A stretch of 64,000 nt of DNA from Ehretia macrophylla (lineage: Eukaryota; Streptophyta; Magnoliopsida; Boraginales; Ehretiaceae). The notes under the pieces were generated by a model. The model saw only the letters and a list, made by a program, of their open reading frames with translations, was not told the origin of the DNA and made no database searches. Positions 45,318 to 57,306 of this stretch are shown here, one piece after another (position 1 is the first letter of the stretch; every line of letters begins with the position of its first letter). A program made the translations under genes and the position numbers. The stretch is taken from the NCBI GenBank assembly GCA_037974665.1, contig CM075773.1:30473853-30537852 (forward strand). The letters are read 5' to 3'.

Positions 45318-45932
45318 CTATTGGTCCTTCTGTTGAGTCTCTCGTAATTCAGACAACCAAGTCGGCTGAACTTGAGTAGTGGCAAAAAGTAACCCTTTTT
45401 GAGTCGATTGTGGATTCCACAAAAATGCTTCCTCTAACAACTCCTGCACCTTAACTTCCAGTTTTGCCATGCTCGCTTTCCGACTTAAGGCATCTGCAAC
45501 TACATTCGCTTTACTGGGCACATAATTGATTGTGTAGTTATAATCATCCAAAAGCTCCATCCACCGTCTTTGCCTCATATTCAACTCCTTTTGTGAGAAC
45601 AAGTACTTCAAGCTCTTGTGATCAGTAAACACCTTAAACTTGTTACCCCACAGATAGTGCCTCCATTTCTTGAGTGCAAACACAATAGCCGCCAACTCCA
45701 AATCATGCGTCGGGTAATTCAATTCATACGGTTTCGGTTTCCTAGAGGCATACGCAATCACTCTACCATTTTGCATTAACACACAACCCAGTTCTTCCTT
45801 TGAAGCATCACTATAGATTACAAAGCCTTGACTCCCTTCAGGCAATGCAAGAACAAGTGCGGTAGTCAATCTTTTCTTCAATTCTTGAAAGTTGTTCTCA
45901 CACTTGTCATCCCACACGAACTTTGTTTTCTT
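45318..45932 (-). pseudogene. RNase H segment
   Basis: The acidic residues are all present in order: [32 protein letters not shown] and [10 protein letters not shown]. It ends at TAG (45318-45320), where the sister copy has CAG. It is continuous with the RT segment in the same frame. Confidence 0.86.
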
Positions 45933-46646
45933 TTAAGTGAGCTTCATAAGCGGTCCTGCAATCTTTGAGAAATCCTTCACGAATCTCCGATAATAGCCGG
46001 CTAAACCAAGAAAACTCCGAACCTCCGTAACATTTTCCGGCTTCTTCCAAGACATCACCGCTTCTATCTTTGCTAGGTCCACCGCTATTCCCTCTTGGGA
46101 TATGATGTGCCCCAAGAATGCAATCTGCCGCAACCAAAATTCACATTTGCTAAACGTCGCATATAATTGGTTCTCTCGAAGTTTCTGCAATACCAATCGC
46201 AGATGTTGTTCATGCTCAGCCTCGAATTTCGAGTATACCAAAATATCATCAATAAAGATCATCACAAATTGGTCCAATTAGGGTTGAAACACCCTGTGCA
46301 TCAAGTCCATAAAAGCTACAGGGGCATTAGTTAGCCCAAATGGCATCACCACAAATTTATAATGCCCATATCTCGTCCTAAAAGCCGATTTAGGTACATC
46401 CTCCTTTTTGATCCGCAAATGATAGTACATTTGCCTCAAGTCGAGCTTCGAATACACTTTAGATCCTTGAAGTTGATCAAACATATCGTCAATCAGTGGA
46501 GGTGGGTATTTATTCTTGACGGTCACTTGATTCAATCCTCGGTAATCGATACATAGCCTCAACGTTCCGTCTTTCTTCTTTACAAATAGGACTGGTGCGC
46601 CCCACGGAGAAGAACTTGGTTGAACAAAACCCTTGTTCAACAATCG
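45933..46646 (-). pseudogene. Reverse transcriptase segment
   Basis: [54 protein letters not shown], and after a TAA at 46278 the catalytic [10 protein letters not shown], then [20 protein letters not shown] and [18 protein letters not shown]. Here the tryptophan codon lost in element 1 at 7141 is intact (SWKKPENV). The segment closes at 45933 with TAA where element 1 has CAA. Confidence 0.87.
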
Positions 46647-47837
46647 TTATGAGTGGTCTTTCAATTCTTGTAGCTCGGTTGTTGCCATACGATAGGGACC
46701 TTTAGATATCGGCTGGGTGCCAGGCAGTACTTCTATTACAAACTCGATTTCCCGATCCGGGGGTAAACCGGGCAATTCTTCTGGAAACACATCAGTATAA
46801 TCTTTAATCACTGGCATCTCCTCCAACTTAGCTTTGTCCGATGGCTTGTTGATGAGGTAAGCTAAGTATCCACTACACCATTTTCTCAAGGACTTTACTG
46901 CTTTCGTAGATGAAATGATGGAACTCCCGGTGAAGTCTCTTCGACTTATTACCTCCAATATTGGTTGACCAGGTATCTGGAATGTCACAATCTTCCTCTG
47001 GCAATCTAGTTGGGCATGATGCTTTGCCAACCAGTTTATCCCTAAGATGACTTCATAGTCTCGAAAGGGTAATATTATAAGATTGGCTGAGAATTCCCTA
47101 TCCTTAATTTGGATTTTACATGCTTTACAAGCTGAGCGAGTAACAAGTTTAGAACCTATCGGAGTACCAACTTCTACTTCGTAAGGCAAAGATACAACTC
47201 GTAATTTCACACGTTGCACACATAAAGGAGTAATAAGCGAATGAGTAGCACCTGGATCAATTAGCACCCTAACAGGTTGATTCATTATCAATAATGTACC
47301 TTCAACAACAATAGTCTCCTCAAGAAGCTCATCGCACTCAATAGTATAAGCTCGAGCCTGGACTCTAGGAACTGGAGTCTTGCCTCTACCAGCTGGTTTA
47401 ATCTGATTTTGTCTCCCTTGCCATTTAGGGCAATGCTTGATCTGATGCTGATTACTACTACACCGCACGTATCGTCCTAACTTCTTCCAGAACTGGGCCT
47501 CGGTGTGACCCTTCTTGTCACAGTAAGAACAGTTGATAGACTGAGTAGCAAGTGAACTACTTGTGGATCCACGGGTGGAAGAGGCTGATGGTGCTTTAGT
47601 CGGGCCACGATTATTGACTGGTCTGTTCTGGCTCTGGCCCTGACTGTGACTCTGAGTCTGGAATTTCCTCTATTGTCCTGGAGGCTGATACGGTTTCTTG
47701 TTCGGCTGGCTTGAACTGGCTCTATCAAGTTTTCTCTTCTCAACTCGGGAGGCAGTAGCAAAGATAGCAGAATAGGTAGTAAAGTCATGCGAAGCCAATT
47801 GATCCTAAATTTCTGGCCTCAACCCATTCGTAAATTT
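46647..47837 (-). pseudogene. Nucleocapsid zinc knuckles, protease and start of RT
   Basis: After further stops (47805, 47670) the frame carries the first knuckle CSYCDKKGHTEAQF, in which the final Cys is Phe, and the second CSSNQHQIKHC, whose first Cys lies just before the segment quoted. The protease follows with LIDPGATHSLI, then LGINWLAKHHAQLDCQRKIV and the RT entry GLPPDREIEFVIEVLPG. The stop at 46647-46649 replaces the codons before GLLKKGF of the sister copy. Confidence 0.85.
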
Positions 47838-48449
47838 TCACATCTTCACCTCAGGGGTACTGACCATGTATTGAGCATAACAGGACAGTCTGTCAAAGCG
47901 AGCCTCATACTGAGCCACCGTCATGTTACCCTGGTTCAAGTGCATGAATTCTTCAATTCGCCTCCGCCTGGAAACTACAGGTACGTGTTTCTCCTTGAAT
48001 ACCTTAACGAAATTACCCCACAAGCGAGGTGTATGATCAGTTTCCCAAAGTGCCTCCACAGTGTGCCACCAATGCTCAGCATCCCCATGCAACAGAAATA
48101 CAGCGAACTCAATCTTTTCTTCATCAGTATAGTTAAGTGGCCTAAAAATCCTTTCAATCTCAGATAGCCAAGCCTCTACCTTTTCATCATCAGCTTCCCT
48201 GTAGAATTTGAACGGGTGAAAGTCAAGGAACTCCCGCATTCTGCTGTTTCTCCCATTGTTACCACCCTTCCTGTTGCTGTTGTTGTTGTTCGCTTCACGT
48301 GCACCTTGACGTTCCATCACTCGCGACACACGTTCCATAGCATTCGCCATCATGCTAAACATGGCCATGCAGGGATTAGTTTGATGAGCATCTCCGGCTT
48401 CTTGAGGCTCATCGCTCCTATTGGTATTGCGGGTACTAGGGGCATCCAT
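47838..48449 (-). pseudogene. Gag capsid segment (203 aa)
   Basis: The start at 48449 has the same position and N-terminus style (MDAPSTRNTNRSDEPQEAGD) as the other copies. The capsid domain shows RPLNYTDEEKIEFAVF and HGDAEHWWHTVEALW. It is cut at 47838-47840 by TGA in place of tryptophan. It would form the virus-like particle shell. Confidence 0.87.
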
Positions 48450-48705
48450 CTATAGGCACATATTATGATGCACAATTTATTGGAATACGACAAGACAAGA
48501 ATTTAATGTATAAGGTATGCAACATACAATTTTACATAGACATACAATTCTTGAAACAGTTAAGACATGTTAATCACATAAGCACATAGAAACAGAGAAG
48601 GCACAATTGATATTGTCACACATTAACACACATAAACAAGTCATCTCAATAACCTTAGGGCTTCTATCCATGGTCCGAGAGTTAAACCCGGCTTAAGCAA
48701 TCTAA

Positions 48706-48717
48706 GCTCTGATACCA
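48706..48717 (-). other. Primer-binding site of minus-strand element
   Basis: gctctgatacca on the plus strand is tggtatcagagc on the minus strand, identical to the site at 4479-4490. The leader between it and gag (48450-48705) matches the other leaders and holds nothing else I can identify. Confidence 0.92.
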
Positions 48718-48730
48718 TTTCTAGATAAGG

Positions 48731-51700
48731 TGTCTCGCCCCCAACCAGACCTATAGAGGTTAGACTAGGGTGTGATATAAACATTCACGTTCTTTTATAA
48801 CTATAACTGATTAACGAAGAATAAGCTTATCCGTTAGACTAGAACTCCAACAATTCTTCGAAAAACCGGCAGCATAACGATTGTAATTGGCTCTTTAGTT
48901 TGACCTAATTTTTTAAACGCCTCGAAATTTTCAATCTCAAATTCGATTCCAACTAAGATTACTATTTATCACGAATTCATATGTCCATTATTTATCTCAA
49001 GGCTCGTTTGATTAACACCTAGCATAGCAACTATGTCTCGTTTATATGTCAATTCCTGTTACACAAGAACCTATTGGTCTTAGCTTATACATGAGTACCT
49101 ACTTAAGATTGGATAGATTCATTTTACTTAGCCCTTTGCCTAATACTTCATAAGCATGCAGTAGTTACCAATCAAAGTTGCAAAACGAGCAAATAGGGTA
49201 TCTGTCTAGTTAATATCGGTACAAATCAAAATTAGACCCCAAGTTACAACGGGGGTCTTTTACAATAACAATGACAACAACATAAGAGATAGTCTTCAAA
49301 ACAAACATATCGTTCACAAAATAGCCACAGTCAAGTAAGGCATGTAGGGCAGGCAATCACTCCGAGGAGTCATCAATAGGCACATTATCCTCAGGTACCT
49401 GTTCCTGGTCTTCTTAACCTGAGATGATAAAAGAGGGTGAGTCCTTATGAACTCAGCGAGTGGGAACGAGTAATACGTTTTGAAACTCTTTTTTCAGTTC
49501 AACTTATAAAAAACTCTTTTTGAAAGCATGACATATAACACAAGTAAGTTCATAATATAATATAAAAGTAAAAGAAGACAATTACCCGTCTTTCCTCCCC
49601 GAGGTCCTCTAGGAACCAAGCGAGAGTACTTATACACATAGTGAAAAGGATTCGGTGAACTTTTGCTCTCAATTCATTTCCAGTTTCAGTTGTTGCGGCC
49701 GACTTCAAATCATCCACTTATCACGCCAAACGGATGTACTCCGGATGTACCCCGAAATCCTATGACCCAACTCTCCGAGGAAGTCTAGCCCTCAAGCAAG
49801 AGAAGGAATTGGACAATGGTAGTCACTGTTGCACTGGCAAGCCCGATGCCGCCCGGTGTGCGTGAAACTCTACCACACTAGAATGAAAGGTTGCAACCTT
49901 GTATGCAATGCACATTTATAACATTTAACATATCACATTAGGAGGACAACGAAGTAGATTGCCTCCGAGCAGTTATAAGATCGCACATTGACAAGTAAAC
50001 ACACAAGGCATGCTTTGACATGTAATTTCGCTTGTAAAATACATGGATTTATATGAATATTAAATGGGCAGCCATGTAACACATGTAAATCAAGTTATAT
50101 AACTCATTTCGGGGTTCACGTAATCAAGTAATAAGTTTATACAAGCATGCAACGACGTCCACATGAGACCGGGTACAAGAAAAGTCTACTTATCAACATG
50201 TAATCATTGGAATCACATTTCAAGCATACTTAAAATTTATTAGCCAGCCCACTAATCACACAATTGGACACAATAACCATAGGATCAACACTTAGCGAGT
50301 TTTCATATTCAATAGGGTTTCAATTCATGCTTACACGTGCGATTAAGCTACAAGTTGTCACGTAATTAAACCCAAGCCATGCATCAATTAATTAAAACAT
50401 CCTCAAGCATCAAAAACAGTCCACACAACATCCAAGTGCCACAATCCCAAGCATTCAATACCACAAGAGGAGTTACAATAATTTTCAAAGCATATCACTA
50501 GATAAAAACCTCACCGCAATGGTCTGTTTTCCCACAATCATTTAGACAAACAAACAATCTCTAATTCCAGTGAACAAAGTGTCAAATTAAAGCTTAATGA
50601 GTGATTTAAATCCAGAAACAAAACTCACCTCATTTGGGGTTTAGACTTAGGAGTTAGGGCCAAAACCGTGAGACTACGCAAAACTGTCTAGTTTTAGACA
50701 CATTACGATTTTTGCTTTTTTTGAGGGTGTTAGTGTCAGAATTGGCTTTGGTCTATTTCTGGAAAAAATGTCCATAACTGAAAAATCTAGCAACCTAATG
50801 AATTTTATGCATTTTAGATATCATTTACTAAGTCAAAACTGGTTCGTTCTACAAGGACAGTGAACTGCCAAAAACCTGCTCCATTTTCCTTGATTTTCCA
50901 GAATTAGACACCCTTCGATGTTTTGCCATTTTTGAGATCTTAGAGTCAAAATTGGCCTTGGCCTATTTCTACAAAAAATGCTCAGAACTGGAAAAAATAG
51001 TGATCTACCAATTTTCATGCATTTTCAACATCATCTACCAGGCCAAATTTACTTCGATCTAACAAGTCTGAAATCTGCCATTTTCGCGATTTCACCTATC
51101 TTCAAATTCTAGCTAAATATCTTGCCATGCATGGTTACAAAAGCTCATGTATACCCATATACCACAAGTACAGAGGTAAAAATAGACATATGAAGGCATG
51201 CATGTGGTTTTTGAAAGCTTTTAAAAAACATTAACCCTCACCTTAGCCTATTGACAACAAATGATGCTCAAAACTCTTGAAGATGCACAAATGGTCTTCT
51301 CTCCTTGTTTGGCCGAGAGATATTTCTTGATTTCCTTAATTCCTAGCTGAGTTACCATGTCCTTAGTATGTGCATGTGGTTAGAACTAAAGGGAGATGAA
51401 AGAAAAGCTATCAACATACCTAGGGCCGAAATGAGTGTTCTGTGAGCTTGCATACAAATATCCTTGCTTCTAGCTTGCTTGGTCGAGCTTCCTAGGGGCC
51501 TTGAGTGTCTTGGTGAGCTTTAGGAGATGAGCTTAAGCTATGGTGGTACTTGAAGCAGCCTATGCCGAGAGGGTGAAAGAAAATAAGAGCAATTGAAATG
51601 TTTGTGAGGAGTGAAGTGTTTGTGTGTGAGTGTGTCGGCCTAGGGCTTGTAAAAGCTGAATTGTTTTGTTCTTTTGATCAATTTTTGAATTGTGAGGAGA

Positions 51701-52287
51701 CATAAGGTGATTTGGCCGAGGAAGTGAAGCATTGGGTAGGATGTTAAGGAATTTTTTTTAAGCTTTGTGTCTTGTGTGTGTCATAGGTTGCCTAGAATCA
51801 TTTTGAAATTGTGTAAGGCTAGTCAAAAGACCTTGGTGGCCGAAATTAGCATGCTAGAATTGAGCAATTTGTGTTGTTTTTAATTGTATCATGTGGCATT
51901 ATAGTATTAGTGTTATTGGTTTTTGTGTGCATGGGTTTTTGGTAGGAATAAAGAATGTTTAGTGTTTAGTGAAATTTTGTCTTCTAGTACATTGAATTAG
52001 CATTATAATATTAGTTAGTAGAATTTGTAGGATTAATTATTAATTTGGTGCTTCGTGTAAGATGCTTTCTTGATTAGCGTGCAGGCACGCTTTCCTAGGT
52101 TTAGAGAACGCACTACGAAGTAAAGCACGAACTATGAGACCAATGCACGTTTCCCAAGTAAATGCACGTAATTCGATGCAAGGCACATAAAACGAGACAC
52201 GACTCTTAAACCTAGGTCAAAGCATGCAATTCGAGGCTAGGGCACACGAAATGAGGTATCACTCACAAATCGAGATTGGGCCTCACA
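48731..52287 (-). repeat. 5' LTR of minus-strand element (3557 bp)
   Basis: On the minus strand it runs from tgtgagg (52287) to gcgagaca (48731), next to the primer-binding site. It carries a donor-like cctag/gtatgt with GT at 51419-51418, an intact gacccc/ggggtc hairpin at 49235-49257 and the acidic frame near 49360-49420, in which one GAA has become TAA. Its terminal ~250 bases (48760-48985) differ clearly from the plus-strand LTRs. Confidence 0.93.
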
Positions 52288-53070
52288 GCAGCCAAGCAAG
52301 CTTGGTGCCCCCGTCGTAGAGCTCTCGGAGAGCTTTCCAACGGTATGCTATACGCCGCGTAACTCCTAACGGATCAAAAGTTATTGGCACCGGAGCGACA
52401 GATACCTGGTCACAAGCCCCACGCCTTCAGTTTGAGGGCCCAACCTCTACGTGAAGTTAAGTTGTCTTGCCCAAGGTGCCAAGAGATTCGGTAATAGAAA
52501 TGTGATGGATTAGGTTGTCGTCATTTTCGCGGCTCACGACGTATAATCCAGGACGAAAAAACAGCGCAAATGAAGAAAAGTGTCTCAAAATTGATGAAAA
52601 CATTCAATTTTGGCCTCTGAAAATAGGCGCAGCCGGGCAAGCTTGGTGCCCCCATCGTAGAGCTATTGGAGAGCTTTCCAACAGAATGCTGTGCACCGCA
52701 TAACTCATTTTGGATCAAAAGTTATAGGCACCGGAGCGACGGACACTTGGTCACAAGCCCCACGCCCTCGGTTTGCGGGCCCAGCCTCTACGTGAAGTGA
52801 AGTTGTCTTGCCTAAGATGCCATGGGATTCAGTAATAGAAATGTGATGGATTAGGTTGTCGTCCTTTTCGCAGCTCACGACGTACAATCAGGGACGAAAA
52901 AACTGCGTAAAAAAAGAAAAGTGTCCCAAAACTTATGAAAATGTTTAATTTTGGGCTCTAAAAACAGGCGCAGCCGAGCAAGCTAGGTAGCCCCATCATA
53001 GAGCTCTCAGAGAGCTTTCTAGCGGTTTGCTGTGCCCCGCGTAACTTCTTACGGATCAAAAGTTATGGGC

Positions 53071-54070
53071 ACCGGAGTGACGAATACCTGGTCATAAGCC
53101 CTACACCCACGGTGTACGGGCCCATCCTCTACGTGAAATGATGTTGTCTTGCCCAAGGTGACATGTGATTCGATAATACAAATGTGATGGATTAGGTTGT
53201 AGTCCTTTTCGCGGCTCATGACGTACGATCCGGGATGGAAAAATAGCGTAAAATTAGAAAATTGTACCAAAACTTATGAAAATGTTCAATTTTGGGCTCT
53301 GAAAATAGGCGCAGCCGAGCAGGCTAGGTGGCCACATCGTAGAGCTCTCAGAGAGCTTTCTAGCAGTATGATGTGCCCCGCGTAACTTCTTACGGATCAA
53401 AAGTTATGGGCACCGGAGTGACGAATACCTGGTCATAAGCCCTACACCCACGGTGTACGGGCCCATCCTCTATGTGAAATGATGTTGTCTTGCCCAAGGT
53501 GCCATGTGATTCGATAATAGAAATGTGATGGAATAGGATGTTGTCCTTTTTGCGGCTCATCACATACGATCCTGGTTGGAAAAACAGCGTAAAAGAATAA
53601 AAGTGTCCCAAAACTTATGAAAATGTTCAATTTTGGGCTCTGAAAATAGGTGCAGTCAAGTAGGATAGGTGCCCCCATCGTAGAGCTCTCAGAGAGCTTT
53701 CCAACGGTATGCTGTGCCCCGTGTAACTCCTTACGGATCAAAAGTTATGAGCACCGGAGTGACGAATACCTGGTCATAAGCCCTACACCCACGGTGTACG
53801 GGCCCATCCTCTACGTGAAATGATGTTGTCTTGCCCAAGGTGTCATGTGATTTGATAATACAAATGTGATGGATTAGGTTGTAGTCCTTTTCGCGGCTCA
53901 TGACGTACGATCCGAGATGGAAAAACAGCGTAAAATTAGAAAATTGTCCCAAAACTTATGAAAATGTTCAATTTTGGGCTCTGAAAATAGGCGCAGCCGA
54001 GCAGGCTAGGTGGCCACATCGTAGAGCTCTCAGAGAGCTTTCTAGCAGTATGTTGTGCCTCACGTAACTT
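53071..54070. repeat. A-B-A monomer run (682-bp dimer period)
   Basis: The unusual variant accggagtgacgaatacctgg with a downstream cccacggtgtacggg starts at 53071, 53412 and 53753, 341 bases apart each time. Inside, ggtggccacatcg occurs at 53327 and 54009, 682 bases apart, and the flanking tagtccttttcg and taaaattagaaaattgt variants are shared only by the first and third units. The middle unit differs. Confidence 0.75.
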
Positions 54071-57000
54071 CTTACGGATCAAAAGTTATGGGCACCGGAG
54101 CGATGGATACCTGGTCACAAGCCCCACGCCCTTTGTTTGCGGGCCGAGCCACTAATGAAGTGAAGTTGTCTTGCCCAAGGTGTCATGTGATTCGGTAATA
54201 GAAATGTGATGGATCAGGTAGTCATTCTTTTCACGGCTTACGACGTACGATCCGGGTCAGAAAAATAGTGCAAAAGAAGAAAAGTGTCCCAAAATTGATG
54301 AAAACGTTCGATTTTGGGCTACGAAAATAGGCGTAGCCGATCATGCTTTGTGACCTTGTCGTAGAGCTCTCGGAGAGCTTTCCAAAGGTATGCTGTGTGC
54401 CGTGTAACTCCTTACGGATCAAAAATTATGGGCACCGGAGCGATGAATACCCGGTCACAAGCTCCATGCCCTCTATTTGCGGGCCCAGCCTCTACGTGAA
54501 GTGAAGTTGTCTTGCCCAAGGTGTCATGGGATTCGGTAATAGGAATGTGATGGATTAGGTTATTATTCTTTTCGCGGTTCATGACGTACGATCCGTGACC
54601 GAAAAACAGAGCAAAAGAAGAAAAGCTACCCGAAACTGATGAAAATGTTCAATTTTGCCCTCTAAAAACAGGCGCAGCTGAGCAGGCTTACTACCCCCGT
54701 CGTACAGCTCTCGGAGAGCTTTCCAACGGTATGCTGTACACCGCGTAACTCCTTACGGATTAAAAGTTGTGGGCACCGGGGCGACGGATGCCTGGTCAAA
54801 TGCCCCAAGCCCTCTATTTGCGGGCCTAGCCTCTATGTGAAGTGAAGTTGTCTTGCCCAAGATGCCATGGAATTCGGTAATAGAAATGTGATGGATTAGG
54901 TTGTTGTCTTTTTTCCAGCTCACGACGTACGATTCGGGACACAAAAACAGCACAAAAGAAGAAAAGTGTACCGAAACTAATAAAAATGTTTGATTTTAGG
55001 CTACAAAAATAGGCTCAACCATGCAAGCTTGGTGCCCCCGTCATAGAGCTCTTAGAGAGCTTTCCAACGGTATTCTGTGCGCCGCGTAACTCCTTACGGA
55101 TCAAAAGTTATGGGCACAGAAGCGACGGATGCCAGGTCACAAGCCCCACGCCCTCGGTTTGAGGGCCCAGCCTCTACTCGAAGTGAAGTTGTCATACCCA
55201 AGGAGCCGTGGGATTCAGTAATAAAAATGTGATGGATTAGGTTGTTGTCCTTTAAGCGGCTCACGACGTACAATCCGAGATGAAAAAATAGCGTAAAAGA
55301 AGTAAAATATCCTGAAATTGATGAAAATGTTAGATTTTGGTCTCCGAAAATTGGTGCATCCAAGCAAGCTTGGTGCCCCGTCGTAGAGCTCTCGGAGATC
55401 TTTCCAACGGTATACTGTGCGCCGAGTAACTCCTTACGGATCAAAAGTTATGGGCACCGGAGCGACGGATACCTGGTCACAAGCCCCATGCCCTCGGTTT
55501 GTGAGCCCAGCATCTACGTGAAGTGAAGTTGTCTTGCCCAATGTGCCATGGGATTCGGTAATAAAAATGTGATGGATTAGGTTGTCGTCCTTTTTGCAGC
55601 TCATGACGTATGATCTGGGATGAAAGAACAGCGAAAAAGAAGAAAAGTGTCCCAAAACTGATGAAAACATTCAATTTTGGGCTCTGAAAATAGGTGCCGC
55701 TTAGTAGGCTTGGTGCCCCCATTGTAGAGCTCTCAGAGAGCTTTCCAACGGTATGTTGTGCGCTGTGTAACTCCATAGGGATCAAAATTTATAGGCACCG
55801 GAGCGACGGATACTTAGTCACAAGCTCCCAGGCCCTCGGTTTGCGGGCCCAGCCTCTACATGAAGTAAAGTTGTCTTACCCAAGGTGCCGTGGGATTCGA
55901 TAGTAGAAATGTGATAGATTAGGTTGTCGTCCTTTTCGCGGCTCACGACATACGATCCGGGATGGAAGAAAAGCGCAAAAGAAGAAAAATATCCTGAAAC
56001 TTATGAAAACCTTCAATTTTGGGCTCCGAAAATAGGTATAATCGAGTAGGCTTGCTACCCCCGTCGTAGAGCTCTCTGAGAGCTTTCCAAAGGTATACTG
56101 TGCGCCGCGTAACTCCTTCCGGATCAAAAGTTATGGGCACTGGAGCGACGTATACCTGGTCATAATCCCCACGCCCTCTATTTGCAGGCCAAGCCTCTAA
56201 GTGAAGTGGAGTTGCCTTGCCCAAGGTACCATGGAATTCAATAATAGAAATGTGATAGATTAAGTTGTCGTCCTTTTCGCGGCTCACGACGTATGATCTG
56301 GGAAGAAAAAACTGCGTAAAAGAAGAAAAGTGTCCCAAAACTGATGAAAATATTCGATTTTGGGCTCCAAAAACAGGCACAGCCCAGTAGGCTTGGTGGC
56401 CCCATCGTAGAGCTCTCGGAGAGCTTTCTAACAGTTTGCTATGCGCCGTGTATCTCCTTACGGATCAAAAGTTATAGGCACCGGAGTGACGAATACCTGG
56501 TCACAAGCCCCACGCCCACGGTTTGTGGGCCCATCCTCTTTATGAAGTGAAGTTGTCTTGCCCAAGGTGTCGTGCGATTCGGTAATAGAAATGTGATGGA
56601 TTAGGTTGTCATCCTTTTCGCGGCTCAAGACGTACGATCCGGGACGAAAAAACATTGTAAAAGAAGAAAAGAGCCTCAAAACTTATGAAAATGTTAAATA
56701 TTGGACTCCGAAAATAGACGCAGCCAAGAAGGTTAAGTGACCCCATCGTAGATCTCTTAGAGAGCTTTCCAACGGTATGCTGTACGCCGCGTAACTCTTT
56801 ACGGATCAAAAGTTATGGGGACCAGAGCGACGGATACCTGGTCAAAAGCCCCAGGCCCTCGGTTTGCGGGCCCAACCTCTACGTGAAGTGAAGTTGTCTT
56901 GCCTAAGGTGTCGTGTGATTCGGTAATAGAAATGTGATGGATTAGGTTGTCATCCTTTTCGTAGCTCACGATGTACGATCTGGGACAGAAAAATAGTGCA

Positions 57001-57306
57001 AAAGAAGAAAAGTGTGGCAAAACTGATGAAAACGTTCGATTTTGGGCAATGAAAAATAGGTGCAACCGAGCGTGTTTGGTCACCCCGTCGTAGATCTCTC
57101 GGAGAGCTTTCCAACGGTATGCTGTGCGCCGTATAACTCCTTACGGATCAAAAGTTATGGGCACCGGAGCGTCGGATACCTAGTCACAAGCCCCACGCCC
57201 TCTATTTGTGAGCCCAACCTCTACGTGAAGTGAAGTTGTCTTGCCCAAGGTGCCGTAGGATTCGGTAATAGGAATGTGATGGATTAGGTTGTAGTCCTTT
57301 TTGTAT

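Larger units (their letters stand above)
43933..48449 (-). pseudogene. Complete gag-pol frame of minus-strand element, eleven stops and a chromodomain frameshift
   Basis: All domain segments from the start codon at 48449 down to about 44090 lie in one frame, as in element 1. Stops (lowest coordinate of each codon) are at 47838, 47805, 47670, 46647, 46278, 45933, 45318, 45045, 45006, 44514 and 44430. A small insertion near 44085 shifts the chromodomain frame, which then ends at 44070. The order of domains is identical to element 1. Gag is two codons longer because of an Asn-rich insertion (NNNNSNRKGGNN). Only the stop at 45045 is shared with element 1. Confidence 0.9.
40601..52287 (-). mobile_element. 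Near-complete Ty3/gypsy chromovirus on minus strand, 3' LTR truncated
   Basis: Read on the minus strand: 5' LTR (52287 to 48731), primer-binding site, gag-pol remnant (48449 to 43933), polypurine tract (43905 to 43893) and 3' LTR (43892 to ~40601). The outer 5' end is tgtgagg against satellite. The 3' LTR lacks about its last 255 bases, and the satellite resumes out of register (about 63 bases of a monomer missing), so no target duplication remains. Its LTRs form a subfamily distinct from the plus-strand element in parts of U3 and near the 3' end. It is the same lineage as element 1 but carries a different set of disabling changes. Confidence 0.92.
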
